The notes: generated from the sequence alone by a model not told the origin. Shown: positions 42,990 to 52,215, counted from the first letter of the stretch. The stretch: DNA of 64,000 nucleotides from Calditrichales bacterium MX18-03 (GCA_021083345.1 JAJGRE010000006.1:186001-250000), one strand, 5' to 3'. Numbers and translations: made by a program.

Positions 42990-44261
42990 CTATTTTTTCA
43001 TCCGATCCAATCCACCCATAAAAGGTCGCAAAACCTCTGGTATCACCACACTGCCGTCGCCCTGCTGAAAGTTCTCCAGAATGGCGGAGAGCGTCCTGCC
43101 CACAGCCAGTCCCGAGCCGTTCAATGTATGGACAAAACGGGGCTTTTCCTTGGGTTCCGGACGGAACTTGATATCCGCTCTTCTGGCCTGATACTCCTCG
43201 AAGTTGCTGCAGGAGGATATTTCGACATAGCGGTTGTAGCTGGGCATCCAAACCTCGATATCATAGGTTTTGGCCGATGAGAAGCCCAGATCGCCGGCAC
43301 AAAGGCTTACCACCCGGTAGGGCAGTCCCAGAAGCTTCAGTATCCGCTCAGCATCCTCCGTCAGGGCTTCCAGCTCATTATAAGAGTTCTCAGGTGCAGC
43401 GAACTTGACCAACTCCACCTTGTTGAACTGGTGCTGCCGGATGAGTCCTCTGGTATCTCTTCCGGCGGACCCTGCTTCTGCCCTGAAACAGGCACTGTAT
43501 GCCGTATATTTAATGGGCAGTGTGCTGCCCTCCAGGATCTGTTCACGGTGCATGTTGGTCACCGGAACCTCGGCGGTGGGAATCAGGAAGTATTCGGTAT
43601 TGGCCACCTTGAAAGCATCCTCCTCAAACTTCGGAAGCTGTCCGGTACCCACCATGCTCTTCCTGTGCACCATAAAAGGCGGGAATACTTCCGTATAACC
43701 TGCTTCTATATGGGTGTTCAGCATAAAATTGATGATAGCCCGCTCAAGTCTGGCGCCCAAACCTTTATAAAAGGTAAACCGCGCACCTGTCACCTTTCCT
43801 GCCGAAGCAAAATCCAGGATGCCCAGGTTTTCTCCGATATCCCAATGGGCTTTTGGCTCGTACTCAAACCGGGTGGGCTCTCCCCATTTCCTGATCTCTG
43901 TGTTGTCGGCATCGGAGCTGCCGTCCGGCGTGCTGTCGCTGGGTGCATTGGGTATGGTGAGCAGGATGCCGGTGATCTCCTCATCCACCTCTCTCAATTT
44001 GTCGTCCAGCTCTTTGATTTTGTCCGAAACCTCACGCATTTCGAGAATCAGCGCTTCGGCATCCTGCTTTGCCTTCTTGAGCTTTGCTACCTCTTCCGAC
44101 ACTTTGTTCTTCCTGCTTTTCAGCTCTTCTACCTCGACAAGCATTTCTCTCCGTTTCTCATCCAGAGCAACCACATCGTCGATCCTGTAGGATTGGCCTC
44201 TCCTGGCCAGCTTTCTTTTCACTTCTTCGGGGTTTGACCGGATGGCTCTGATATCCAGCAT
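42990..44261 (-). CDS. serS: Serine--tRNA ligase
   Basis: This 423-residue class II synthetase charges tRNA-Ser. The N-terminal coiled-coil arm (about 1-100) starts [20 protein letters not shown], and motif 2 includes [21 protein letters not shown]. Motif 3 near the C-terminus reads [19 protein letters not shown]. The start ATG 44261 is 6 nt after AGGAGGA; longer starts would run into the T-box. A T-box leader controls it. Two tRNA-Ser genes follow on the same strand, so read-through could couple the synthetase with its substrates. Confidence 0.97.
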   Translation of the reverse strand: MLDIRAIRSNPEEVKRKLARRGQSYRIDDVVALDEKRREMLVEVEELKSRKNKVSEEVAKLKKAKQDAEALILEMREVSDKIKELDDKLREVDEEITGILLTIPNAPSDSTPDGSSDADNTEIRKWGEPTRFEYEPKAHWDIGENLGILDFASAGKVTGARFTFYKGLGARLERAIINFMLNTHIEAGYTEVFPPFMVHRKSMVGTGQLPKFEEDAFKVANTEYFLIPTAEVPVTNMHREQILEGSTLPIKYTAYSACFRAEAGSAGRDTRGLIRQHQFNKVELVKFAAPENSYNELEALTEDAERILKLLGLPYRVVSLCAGDLGFSSAKTYDIEVWMPSYNRYVEISSCSNFEEYQARRADIKFRPEPKEKPRFVHTLNGSGLAVGRTLSAILENFQQGDGSVVIPEVLRPFMGGLDRMKK

Positions 44262-44313
44262 ATTCATTCCTCCTCTTTTATTGTCCTTTTGACTGCTTTT
44301 TGAAAAATAAAAA

Positions 44314-44550
44314 GCCTTCCATCCCTCAAAGGGACGGAAGGCGATCCGTGTTGCCACCCTAATTGACATCAATCTGCCCGAAAGCGGATCGATGTCCTCT
44401 TGACCTTTTAACGGCTTTGCCGGTGCTGCTCCTCGCAGACTGCTCCGGGATGGATTCAGGATACTGCCTGTCGGCTTTCACCACCCGCCGACTCTCTGAA
44501 AGGCTGATGTCCGTCTTTTCCCTTCATTGCATTTCGCTTCTTGGTATATT
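44314..44550 (-). promoter_or_regulatory. T-box riboswitch of serS
   Basis: The minus-strand leader has the Stem I hallmark AGAGAGTCGG, then GGTGGTGAAAGCCGAC, and a specifier region CTGAATCCATCCCGGAG in which TCC is the likely serine codon. The antiterminator box AGGGTGGCAACACGG lies at about 44347-44361. The terminator GCCTTCCGTCCC...GGGATGGAAGGC with TTTTTATTTTT follows at 44314-44342. Uncharged tRNA-Ser (GGA anticodon) should promote read-through into serS. Confidence 0.92.
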
Positions 44551-44596
44551 TTTTACCATTTTACTACGAATTATGTGTGAATGCAACTACAATTTA

Positions 44597-44821
44597 TCAT
44601 CCGCCGCCTACCGGCGGAAAAATCGACAGCAGATCATCCTCAAAGAGCGGTTGGTCCAGGTGCCCATCCTTACCATTAATCAGTAAAATGGCTACATCCT
44701 CTGCCTTGATCATCAGACTGCGGAGGATTTCGCCGGCGGATGCGCCGTCCTGGGCATCAACCTCAAGCGCCTTTCCCCTGCCTTCTCTTAATGTTGCAAA
44801 CAATTTGACACGGATATTCAT
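44597..44821 (-). CDS. MoaD/ThiS-like sulfur-carrier protein of the AOR operon
   Basis: This 74-residue beta-grasp protein starts MNIRVKLFATLREGR and ends FPPVGGG. The terminal Gly-Gly is the site that is adenylated and thiocarboxylated in MoaD-type carriers. The start ATG 44821 follows AGGAGGAATACG. It lies 10 nt after the radical SAM gene, third in the aor operon. A role in supplying dithiolene sulfur for the tungstopterin of the AOR is inferred from context. Confidence 0.9.
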   Translation of the reverse strand: MNIRVKLFATLREGRGKALEVDAQDGASAGEILRSLMIKAEDVAILLINGKDGHLDQPLFEDDLLSIFPPVGGG

Positions 44822-44831
44822 CGTATTCCTC

Positions 44832-45872
44832 CTACAAACATATCGCAATCCTTCTTGACCATAGGCAGTCTCCGCAAGCCGGTGTATTGCCGTCGCAATC
44901 CATATCGCTGCGCCTTGCAAAGTCGCAGCCGTCCGCCAGATCACAATCAATGCAGGAAGGATAACGGTTGCAGATCACCATCTCTCTGAACTGGCAGTAA
45001 GCTTTGCTATCCCACAGCGCTTTTAGGCGCTGCTCATTGATGTTTCCGAAGCTGTACGGCTGTATTGCTTTTTTTCTCCCGAAAACGAACTCATCATACG
45101 AATGGGAAAGGCGGTGGCATGGGCTCACCTCTCCCGAAGCACAGATGAATACCGCATCCGACTCCGCATAGCTGCACCTGCGTTCAGTCTTCACCTCGCA
45201 GTGAGGCAGCATCACCTGGAGACCCATCCTCAGGGAGTCCTTGCAGGCGCGGTTCAGGTAATCCTTCATTTCATCATTGCGGTACCTGGAATAGAGTATC
45301 GCCTGGCTGCTTTCCTGTGTCATGGGAATCAGGTTGGATACAATCAGAGCCCTTGCATTCAGCTCTGCAGCCAGCTTCATGACACCGGGCAAATCCGCAC
45401 AGTTCTCAGCCGAGAGAACAAATTGGATATATATTTCCGGCAGTGCCCTGTTCAGCTTCCGCTTCAAAGCCTGAACCGCTCTGATGGTCTGGCAGACCTG
45501 CTCCAGGCTGGAGCCGCGGATTTTGGAAAAGCGGTCCGCCAAGCCATCGATGGAAAAAACCAGCTTTCCGGCATAACGTGCCATTATCTCAACCTTTTCG
45601 GTATCCTCAATGATCCCATTGGTTGTAATGGTGAGGTCATAAGGACTCAGTGCCTTGACAGCCGTACAGAAAAGTGCCGATACCGTAGGCTCGCCGATCC
45701 CGCCCAGAACAACTTCCTTCAGTTCATCCAGTTCCGAAATATTCTGAAGCAGCCTTTGATAGGTCTCTTCTGCCATATCTCCGGTGCTGTTGCGCCAGGA
45801 CCTGCGGTAACAGATGGCACAGTTCAGGTTGCATCGGTCCGTCAGCTCAAGATACAGCTTTCTGATGGACAT
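44832..45872 (-). CDS. Radical SAM/SPASM maturase of tungsten oxidoreductases
   Basis: This 346-residue radical SAM protein binds its catalytic cluster through CNLNCAIC (Cys14, Cys18, Cys21). C-terminal Cys-rich motifs (CNRYPSCIDCDLADGC and CGDCLWS) make up a SPASM-type auxiliary cluster region. GGIGEPT is the SAM-binding glycine stretch. Its position between an AOR gene and a MoaD-like gene matches the family known as tungsten-oxidoreductase maturase (Cmo-like). It probably helps in pterin/tungsten cofactor assembly or modification. aor lies 11 nt upstream, so the genes are co-transcribed. Confidence 0.88.
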   Translation of the reverse strand: MSIRKLYLELTDRCNLNCAICYRRSWRNSTGDMAEETYQRLLQNISELDELKEVVLGGIGEPTVSALFCTAVKALSPYDLTITTNGIIEDTEKVEIMARYAGKLVFSIDGLADRFSKIRGSSLEQVCQTIRAVQALKRKLNRALPEIYIQFVLSAENCADLPGVMKLAAELNARALIVSNLIPMTQESSQAILYSRYRNDEMKDYLNRACKDSLRMGLQVMLPHCEVKTERRCSYAESDAVFICASGEVSPCHRLSHSYDEFVFGRKKAIQPYSFGNINEQRLKALWDSKAYCQFREMVICNRYPSCIDCDLADGCDFARRSDMDCDGNTPACGDCLWSRRIAICL

Positions 45873-45883
45873 CGCATTCCCCT

Positions 45884-47677
45884 TTATGCCAAGCCCAATG
45901 CTTGCAGTTTTTCCTCACTGGGAACGCCTTCCTTGGTCCAGCCGCGAAGCTCATAGTACGCAGGCAGCAGCTCATCCAGCTTGTGAACCCAGCCTTTGGA
46001 CGGACCTTCCGCAATTTCCTCTTCCAACAACCGTTTGGGTAACGTATCCTCTTCGGGTTTTATTCCTGCCTGGAGGTTGAACATTCTTTCCAGGTTCCAT
46101 ATCCTGTCTCCGGCCTCCAGAATGGTTTCAGCCGTATATTTGCCGCCTGTAACCGCATTGTAAAGCTCTGCATAATCGCCGGCACCCAGTGCAAAGGAGG
46201 TGAACAAGCACAGTCCCATTGAATCGATGACAGCAGTCAGATCCTGGAATATCTTGACCCACAGTGCCTTGCCTTCCAAAGCGAACCGGTCCAGCTTCTC
46301 CGGCGATGCCAGGATCTCGGGTGAAATCATATAGCCTCTCACATGGCAGCCGCCGCGGTTGGAGGTTGCATACTGCAGGCCGTGGCCTTGGACACCTCTT
46401 GGATCATAGGCAGGAAGCTCCTGCTTCTTCACTGTCATAGACAGCTCCGGTACGCCGTACATTTCAGCCAGCCGGTAGGAGCCATCGGCCATTTTGTCCC
46501 CCAAGCCCTGTCTCCAGCCTATCTTCTTAGTCCACTCGATAACCGCTTCCGCATTGCCGAATTCAAGGGACAGCCCTTCCAGCTCCGCTTCCTTTATATG
46601 GCCCTTCTCATACAACTCCATGGCAGCTGCAATGGTAGCACCGACGGAGATCGTATCCAGACCCAGCTCATTGCACCAATAATTCGCTTTTATGACAGCG
46701 CCCAGATCCGATACGCCGCAGTCGGAGCCGAAAGCCCATACGGTTTCGTATTCCGGCCCGCCCCCTTCGATGTCATCTACTTTGCAATACCGTCCGCAGG
46801 CAATGGGACACCTGTAGCAAGGGTCTTTTTTGACCAGGTATTTTTCTGCCAATGTCTCGCCGCTGATTTCTTCTGCTTTGTCGAAATAAGCCTTCTGGAA
46901 ATTATTTGTCGGCAGTATGCCGTTTTCATTGATGATATTGACCAAGACCGCCGTTCCATAGGTCGGCAGTCCTTGCCCCGTAACGCCGTTCTCCCTGAGT
47001 TTCTTGTTGTCGGCCGAAACCAGCGCCTTCAGATTTGCCTCATCATGCAGCGCCACTTTTTTACTGCCTTTCACAACAATGGCTTTCAGGTTCTTAGAAC
47101 CCATAACGGCACCCACGCCCGAACGTCCGGCCGCCCTGGAATAATCATTCATGACGGCAGCCATTCTGGAAAGCTTTTCCCCTGCAGGTCCGATCAAACA
47201 CACCTTGGCTTTTTCCCCATTCTCAGCTTCCAATGCCTTTGTGGCTTCTGTCACGGCTTTGCCCCACAGATGTGATGCATCCCGGATCTCAACTTTTTCA
47301 TCCTCTATACTGATATACACCGGTGCATCTGCTTTATCTTCCAGTATGATGGCATCATAACCGGCCGTCTTCAGTTCAGCACCCCAGTAACCGCCGGAGT
47401 TGGAACAAGCAACCGTGCCGGTAAGAGGCGACTTGGTAACCACCATGTAGCGGCCGCCTGTGGGTGTCGGTGTTCCGGTCAAAGGTCCGGTAACAAAAAT
47501 CAGCTTGTTTTCGGGGCTCAACGCATCTGCCTGGGGATTCACTTCCTCCATCAGGATTTTGGTTCCCAAGCCTCTGCCGCCAATAAACTTTTCACCTTCT
47601 TTAAGATCCCAGGCTTCCACCGTCACTGTCCGGTCCTTCAAATTGACTCTCAATCTTTTACCGAAATAGCCGTACAT
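45884..47677 (-). CDS. aor: Tungsten-containing aldehyde:ferredoxin oxidoreductase
   Basis: This 597-residue enzyme oxidises aldehydes to acids with ferredoxin as acceptor, and may run in reverse. FIGGRGLGTKIL and TGPLTGTPTPTGGRY belong to the N-terminal pterin domain. The [4Fe-4S] cluster ligands are Cys287, Cys290, Cys294 (CYRCPIAC) and Cys490 (GLCLF), the same spacing as Pyrococcus AOR. The length is the family norm. The start lies after AAGGAGGCGCTTAT. A sigma-54 promoter lies 39-54 nt upstream and the sigma-54 activator gene precedes it. It is the first gene of aor, maturase, moaD-like. Confidence 0.95.
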   Translation of the reverse strand: MYGYFGKRLRVNLKDRTVTVEAWDLKEGEKFIGGRGLGTKILMEEVNPQADALSPENKLIFVTGPLTGTPTPTGGRYMVVTKSPLTGTVACSNSGGYWGAELKTAGYDAIILEDKADAPVYISIEDEKVEIRDASHLWGKAVTEATKALEAENGEKAKVCLIGPAGEKLSRMAAVMNDYSRAAGRSGVGAVMGSKNLKAIVVKGSKKVALHDEANLKALVSADNKKLRENGVTGQGLPTYGTAVLVNIINENGILPTNNFQKAYFDKAEEISGETLAEKYLVKKDPCYRCPIACGRYCKVDDIEGGGPEYETVWAFGSDCGVSDLGAVIKANYWCNELGLDTISVGATIAAAMELYEKGHIKEAELEGLSLEFGNAEAVIEWTKKIGWRQGLGDKMADGSYRLAEMYGVPELSMTVKKQELPAYDPRGVQGHGLQYATSNRGGCHVRGYMISPEILASPEKLDRFALEGKALWVKIFQDLTAVIDSMGLCLFTSFALGAGDYAELYNAVTGGKYTAETILEAGDRIWNLERMFNLQAGIKPEEDTLPKRLLEEEIAEGPSKGWVHKLDELLPAYYELRGWTKEGVPSEEKLQALGLA

Positions 47678-47715
47678 ATAAGCGCCTCCTTATTATTATC
47701 TTTACGATTACAATA

Positions 47716-47731
47716 AGCAAAGCCTGTGCCA
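47716..47731 (-). promoter_or_regulatory. Sigma-54 promoter of the aor operon
   Basis: The minus strand reads TGGCACAGGCTTTGCT, which matches the sigma-54 consensus TGGCAC-N5-TTGCW at every conserved position, with GG and GC 10 nt apart. Transcription should start near 47705, just upstream of the RBS of aor. The activator gene of the sigma-54 class is directly upstream. Confidence 0.85.
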
Positions 47732-47738
47732 AATAGAA

Positions 47739-47773
47739 AAACCCCCTGTTTTAGCCGTTTTTACAGGAGGTCT
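47739..47773 (-). terminator. Terminator of the sigma-54 regulator gene
   Basis: On the minus strand ACCTCCTGT and ACAGGGGGT form an imperfect stem around an A-rich loop and are followed by TTTTT. It separates the regulator gene from the aor promoter. Confidence 0.65.
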
Positions 47774-47784
47774 TTGATTGGTTT

Positions 47785-47843
47785 GCTCCATTTCAATACA
47801 TTATTGCTCTATTTTATATGTTCCATTTCGATGCATTGTTCCG
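47785..47843. promoter_or_regulatory. Two related sites, likely upstream activating sequences of the aor promoter
   Basis: Copy 1 (47785-47809, GCTCCATTTCAATACATTAT) and copy 2 (47820-47843, GTTCCATTTCGATGCATTGT) share the core TCCATTTC-AT-CATT, 35 nt apart. They lie about 90 and 127 nt upstream of the expected start. Copy 2 lies in the last codons of the regulator gene. Confidence 0.5.
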
Positions 47844-49719
47844 TTTCGGAGCACTCAATGTGGTACTTCTCCATTTTGCGGTAGAGTGTGTTTCTGCCGA
47901 TTCCCAGCGCTTTGGCAGCTACGGTAATGTTGCCGTCGTACTTGCGCAGGGCTTTGCGTATCAGGCTTGCCTCCATTTGTTCCAAATCGAGACACTCTTC
48001 CACAGCATTTTCGGTCGTGACCTGCTGATAACTACCGGCTCTGAACTCAGCCGGCAGCTTCTGTGTATTGATTATTCTCTCTATGACATTTTCCAGCTCC
48101 CTGATATTGCCGGGCCAATCGTAGCTGACAAGCCGGCTCATGATCTCGTCATCCAACTGGACCTCTTTCTTGTTCAAACGTCTTGAAACGGTTCTCATAA
48201 AGTACCGGGCAATTTCCGGTATGTCGTCCCGCCTTTCCCTCAATGCCGGTAAATGGATGGGCAGGACGTTGAGACGGTAATACAGATCCAGGCGGAAGTT
48301 GCCCTTCTCCACCTCCTGGAGGAGGTTTTTGTTGGTAGCAGCGATGATGCGCACGTCGATAGGTATTTGCTTTGTTCCCCCCACCCGGCTGATGACACCC
48401 TCTTCAATGACCCGCAGCAGCTTGGTCTGCATGTCCACCGGCATTTCCCCGATTTCATCCAGCATCACGGTACCGCCGTCGGCAATCTCAAATTTTCCGG
48501 CAGCGCCGCCCCTTTTTGCCCCGGTAAAAGCCCCCTCCTCGTAGCCGAAGAGTTCGGACTCCATGAGGTTTCTGGGAATAGCACCGCAGTTGATAGCAAT
48601 AAAGGGTTCTTCCTTCCTGTTGCCGCAATTGTGAATGGCCTGGGCAAAAACTTCCTTGCCTGTGCCGCTTTCTCCGGTAATCAGTATGGTGGATTTGCTG
48701 TCAGCCACTTTTTTCGAATAGTCGATCACTTCAAGAAAGCGCTCATTCCTGCCAATGATCTTGTCGAAAGTGTAGATGGCCTTGCTTCCCATAATGCGGT
48801 TAGCCAGTTTCCGGATCCGTTTGATCTCTTTGAAAACATAAATGATCTCCTGCAATTCGTTTTCCCCGCCGTAGACAGGGTAAGCACTCAGGCTGAACTG
48901 CAGTTTGTCGGTGTTGGTCTTGACATAGACGTCCTCTTCATGGAAGGCTTCCTTTGCCTTCAGAGTATCGGTGACCTTCTCCCAGCCTTCAAACAGCTGG
49001 TATATTTGCTTGTTCAGCATTTCCTTCTGAGACATGCCGAACATATCTAATGCATTCTTATTCATCATGATGATTTTTCCGCTCATGTCAGAGGTCATGA
49101 TACCGGCCACAAGGGATTCGATAATGGTCTCAAAATGTTTGTTGGCAAATGCCAGCTTGGAATTGTACTCTCCTATGACCAGCATCTTGCCGATAGCGTC
49201 CGCTGCAGCAACCACCATGCCCAAGGTATGGGAATGCACGTTTTCGCTATATCCTGTCAGGTCCAGAGAACCGATGATCTGCCCTTTGGGGTTCCGGATA
49301 GGCGCTCCTGAACAGGTCCATCGGTGATAGGCCGTTACGAAGTGCTCCTGCCCCGAAATCTGTACTGGCATGCCTTCTGCAATGGCTGTGCCCATTGCAT
49401 TGGTGCCGATGCTTTCTTCATCCATATAAGCACCGGGAATCATCTTAAGGCCAAAGGCCTCCGACAGGATTTCCTGATCACCGATCACATTAAGCAGACA
49501 GCCTGCGCCATCCGTCAGCATAGCAAAAAAACCGGAGCCCTTGACAAAGTTGTATAGCTGATCCATAAAAGGCCCTGCCGTCAGGATCAGCTCCCGCTGC
49601 TCCTCCAGTTTCTTTTGCAGTTCTTGGCCGGTCATGATCCTCGCACTGTATATGCGGTCCAGCGGCACACACAATTCCATGCAGCGCTTGTGTGAACGTT
49701 CAATGTATGGTGCTCTCAT
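47809..49719 (-). CDS. Sigma-54-dependent transcriptional activator (GAF-PAS-AAA+-Fis HTH)
   Basis: This 636-residue AcoR-like enhancer-binding protein has an N-terminal GAF-type sensor (about 50-190) and a PAS domain (about 195-305). The AAA+ domain shows Walker A GESGTGKE near 350, the sigma-54 contact motif GAFTGA near 395 and GTVMLDEIGEMP. A Fis-type helix-turn-helix lies near 590-625 (ITVAAKALGIGRNTLYRKM). The start ATG 49719 has AAGGA 8 nt upstream; the TTG at 49740 is less likely. It almost certainly drives the aor operon. The PAS/GAF ligand may be an aldehyde or a redox cue. Confidence 0.94.
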   Translation of the reverse strand: MRAPYIERSHKRCMELCVPLDRIYSARIMTGQELQKKLEEQRELILTAGPFMDQLYNFVKGSGFFAMLTDGAGCLLNVIGDQEILSEAFGLKMIPGAYMDEESIGTNAMGTAIAEGMPVQISGQEHFVTAYHRWTCSGAPIRNPKGQIIGSLDLTGYSENVHSHTLGMVVAAADAIGKMLVIGEYNSKLAFANKHFETIIESLVAGIMTSDMSGKIIMMNKNALDMFGMSQKEMLNKQIYQLFEGWEKVTDTLKAKEAFHEEDVYVKTNTDKLQFSLSAYPVYGGENELQEIIYVFKEIKRIRKLANRIMGSKAIYTFDKIIGRNERFLEVIDYSKKVADSKSTILITGESGTGKEVFAQAIHNCGNRKEEPFIAINCGAIPRNLMESELFGYEEGAFTGAKRGGAAGKFEIADGGTVMLDEIGEMPVDMQTKLLRVIEEGVISRVGGTKQIPIDVRIIAATNKNLLQEVEKGNFRLDLYYRLNVLPIHLPALRERRDDIPEIARYFMRTVSRRLNKKEVQLDDEIMSRLVSYDWPGNIRELENVIERIINTQKLPAEFRAGSYQQVTTENAVEECLDLEQMEASLIRKALRKYDGNITVAAKALGIGRNTLYRKMEKYHIECSETEQCIEMEHIK

Positions 49720-50045
49720 ATACACCATCCTTTTCAACAATGATTGCGATTATACGCCAATTTCTTTTCAAAGCGGCATGCTGCTGCTTCTGTTCTTAAA
49801 ATATCACACAAACGCGCCGATAGCAATCCACAAACTTGGCAGCCCCTGCGCTCTGACAAAATGTGTTGATGTATTTATTGTTGGAATATTTGGAATATTG
49901 TGTTATGATTTAATTACTTCTTTTTTTAACCTGTTTTGGTTAAATCTACTGCTTTTGGAATTTAGACTGATAGGCAAAAGGTTTTTCACATCCTGTATGG
50001 AATTTATATTAAACCTAATAGACTTAAGAATTAGAAGGTGATATT
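49720..50045. other. Divergent promoter region between activator and HTH gene
   Basis: A 326 nt AT-rich region holding the promoter of the HTH gene (49881-49909) and, on the other strand, presumably the promoter of the activator gene. No other element was recognised. Confidence 0.5.
49881..49909 (+). promoter_or_regulatory. Probable sigma-A promoter with tandem repeat operator
   Basis: TTGGAA (49881-49886) and TATGAT (49904-49909) are separated by exactly 17 nt. The repeat TTGGAATAT occurs twice in a row across the -35 and spacer, a likely operator for the XRE-type regulator downstream. Confidence 0.5.
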
Positions 50046-50399
50046 TTGAGCATTCATCAAAAAATCAACCTCATCAAGAAAGACATGACCTATATGGATC
50101 TTTCCGATGCCATTTATACCAAAACCGGATTATCCATACATTACACTACACTGCAGAAATACACCTCCGGCAAGCGCACCCCTTCCCTCAAGACGCTGAA
50201 GGCCATTGCCGACTATGCAGGGCTGCCTATCAGCTGGTTCTATGAAGAGCACGACAGCATCAATTCCTCAGATGCTTTTTCAAGGCTGCTTGATGCCATC
50301 AGATCCCTATCAACGGAGTCACTTCGGGAGCTCAGCGGCTTCGTCGTCTATCTCAAGACCAAAGAAGAAAAGAAGAACCCTCCAGCTGCAGATGCATAA
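50046..50399 (+). CDS. XRE-type helix-turn-helix regulator
   Basis: This 117-residue protein has an N-terminal HTH_XRE domain (about 5-68) with SLKTLKAIADYAGLPISWFYE, the usual end of such domains. The C-terminal helix (about 75-105) may dimerise. The start is TTG 50046 after GAAGGTGAT. It may repress its own promoter through the tandem TTGGAATAT site. It belongs to no clear operon, though a 64-residue protein follows. Confidence 0.8.
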   Translation: MSIHQKINLIKKDMTYMDLSDAIYTKTGLSIHYTTLQKYTSGKRTPSLKTLKAIADYAGLPISWFYEEHDSINSSDAFSRLLDAIRSLSTESLRELSGFVVYLKTKEEKKNPPAADA

Positions 50400-50502
50400 T
50401 TTACCCGTTTTAGGCGATACTGATAAAAAGGCTTTATTTGAGGCATTTGCAATCGAGTGCCTTCAAGGGGGATAAGCTTGAAATAAGGGGGAAGCGCTTA
50501 TT

Positions 50503-50697
50503 ATGACAAAGCTGGATGTGATCAGTCAAATTGCTGATCTAAAGGAGATCGATTACCGCAATACCTTAGCCATTACTTGCCTGATAGAGCTCCTGGTGGA
50601 TAAAGGCATTTTGGAAAGAAACGAAATTGCGTCCAAGGCCTATGTGTTGGAGAATCAAACCTTGGACCAGCTACGCAGGGCACGGGTCAAATGTTGA
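50503..50697 (+). CDS. Small protein of unknown function
   Basis: This 64-residue helical protein begins MTKLDVISQIADLKE. GGGGGAAG lies about 12 nt before the ATG. It contains a hydrophobic helix (TLAITCLIELLVDKG) and a positively charged C-terminus (LRRARVKC). It follows the HTH gene by about 100 nt and ends before a bidirectional terminator, so it may be co-transcribed. No family is recognised. Confidence 0.55.
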   Translation: MTKLDVISQIADLKEIDYRNTLAITCLIELLVDKGILERNEIASKAYVLENQTLDQLRRARVKC

Positions 50698-50722
50698 AGA
50701 CAGACAACTTCATTGCAATAAA

Positions 50723-50756
50723 AAACAAAGAAACAGACGTGGCCTGTTTCTTTGTT
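50723..50756. terminator. Bidirectional terminator upstream of the proS stop
   Basis: AAACAAAGAAACAG-N6-CTGTTTCTTTGTTT is a 14 bp perfect stem with T runs on both sides, between convergent genes. Confidence 0.9.
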
Positions 50757-50769
50757 TTTGTTATTCTTC

Positions 50770-52215
50770 TTAGTAGGCTTTTGCCACATAAACCATTTTT
50801 TCTGCTTTTCCGCCGCATACAAGGCACTTGTCGCCCACCTGCTCCTGGTTGAACGGCATGCACCGGATGGTGGCATTGGTATCCTCTTTCAGTTTGTCTT
50901 CGCAGGCCCGGCTGCCGCACCACATGGTTTTTACAAAGCCCGGTGTCTCCTGCATGATGCGTTTGAATTCCTCATAATCTGTTGTGGTGAAGGTCTTCTC
51001 TTCCCTATTCTTAAGCGCCTTATTGAACAAGGTGGCATGAATATCGTCAAGAAGCTTTCCGATGGTCTCTGTCAGGTTATCCATGGAAACGGTGAATTTT
51101 TCCAGCGTGTCCCTGCGTGCAATGGTAACCTGATTCTTTTCAATATCCTTGGGACCGATTTCCATACGAACCGGTACCCCTTTCATTTCCCACTCATTGA
51201 ACTTCCAGCCCGGGCTGTAAGTATCCCGGTCGTCCATTTCGATTCTGAAGCTTTTAGCCAACTCTGCCTTGATTTCATTGGCCTTTTCCAGCACACCCTC
51301 TTTGTGGGTTGCTATGGGGATGACAACGACCTGTATCGGTGCTACCCTCGGCGGCATAACCAGTCCCCGGTTGTCCCCGTGGACCATGATGATTCCGCCG
51401 ATTAGCCTGGTTGAGATGCCCCAGGATGTTGTCCATGCATATTTATGGGTTCCATCCCGATCCAGGAATTTGATATCGAACATTTTGGAAAAATGCTGTC
51501 CCAGGTTGTGGGAGGTTCCGGCCTGCAGCGCCTTACCGTCATGCATCATGGCTTCCATGGTATAGGTCCTCAGCGCCCCCGCGAATTTCTCCTTCTCGCT
51601 CTTCTGCCCCAAAACAACCGGCATAGCCAGCTCATCCTCTGCAACCTGCCTGTATACCTCCAGCATCTGCATGGTTTCCTTCTGGGCGTCTTCCTCATCT
51701 ACGTGAACGGTATGGCCTTCCTGCCACAGGAACTCCGCCGTTCTCAGGAAAGGTCTTGTTGTCTTCTCCCACCGGACCACATTGCACCACTGATTGATCA
51801 AAAGCGGCAGATCCCTATAGGATTGGACCCATTTGGAATACATGCTGCAGATGATGGTTTCGGAGGTAGGCCTGACGAACAGCCTTTCAGCCAGTTCCTC
51901 ATTTCCACCGTGGGTGACCCACAGTACCTCAGGCGCAAAGCCCTCGAAGTGTTCCGCTTCCTTTTTCAGATAGCTTTCGGGAATCAAAAGCGGAAAATAA
52001 GCGTTTTTATGTCCGGTTTCCTTGAACCGCCTGTCGGTAACGCGCTGAATACCTTCCCATACGCCGTAACCATAAGGCTTGATGACCATGCAGCCTTTCA
52101 CCGGCGCGTAGTCCACCATATCCGTCTTTAAAATCACATCCGTATACCATTGAGAAAAATCTACTTCCATGGGGGTAATTTCCTTAACGAACTCCTGTTG
52201 TTTTTTCTCGGCCAA
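50770..52215 (-). CDS. proS: Proline--tRNA ligase (archaeal/eukaryote-type)
   Basis: This 481-residue class II synthetase of the shorter archaeal-type ProRS lacks the bacterial editing insertion. It shows EITPMEVDFSQWYTDVI, RPTSETIICSMYSKW (motif 2 region), WQEGHTVH and the C-terminal zinc-like CGSRACEDKLKE segment. I prefer the TTG start at 52215, 8 nt after AAGGAG. The GTG at 52224 overlaps that site. A T-box leader with a proline specifier precedes it. Confidence 0.96.
   Translation of the reverse strand: MAEKKQQEFVKEITPMEVDFSQWYTDVILKTDMVDYAPVKGCMVIKPYGYGVWEGIQRVTDRRFKETGHKNAYFPLLIPESYLKKEAEHFEGFAPEVLWVTHGGNEELAERLFVRPTSETIICSMYSKWVQSYRDLPLLINQWCNVVRWEKTTRPFLRTAEFLWQEGHTVHVDEEDAQKETMQMLEVYRQVAEDELAMPVVLGQKSEKEKFAGALRTYTMEAMMHDGKALQAGTSHNLGQHFSKMFDIKFLDRDGTHKYAWTTSWGISTRLIGGIIMVHGDNRGLVMPPRVAPIQVVVIPIATHKEGVLEKANEIKAELAKSFRIEMDDRDTYSPGWKFNEWEMKGVPVRMEIGPKDIEKNQVTIARRDTLEKFTVSMDNLTETIGKLLDDIHATLFNKALKNREEKTFTTTDYEEFKRIMQETPGFVKTMWCGSRACEDKLKEDTNATIRCMPFNQEQVGDKCLVCGGKAEKMVYVAKAY

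Noticed and set aside
50206-50475. 89-residue frame overlapping the XRE regulator
   Set aside because: Most of its length is a frame-shifted copy of the regulator gene and it has no independent ribosome site.
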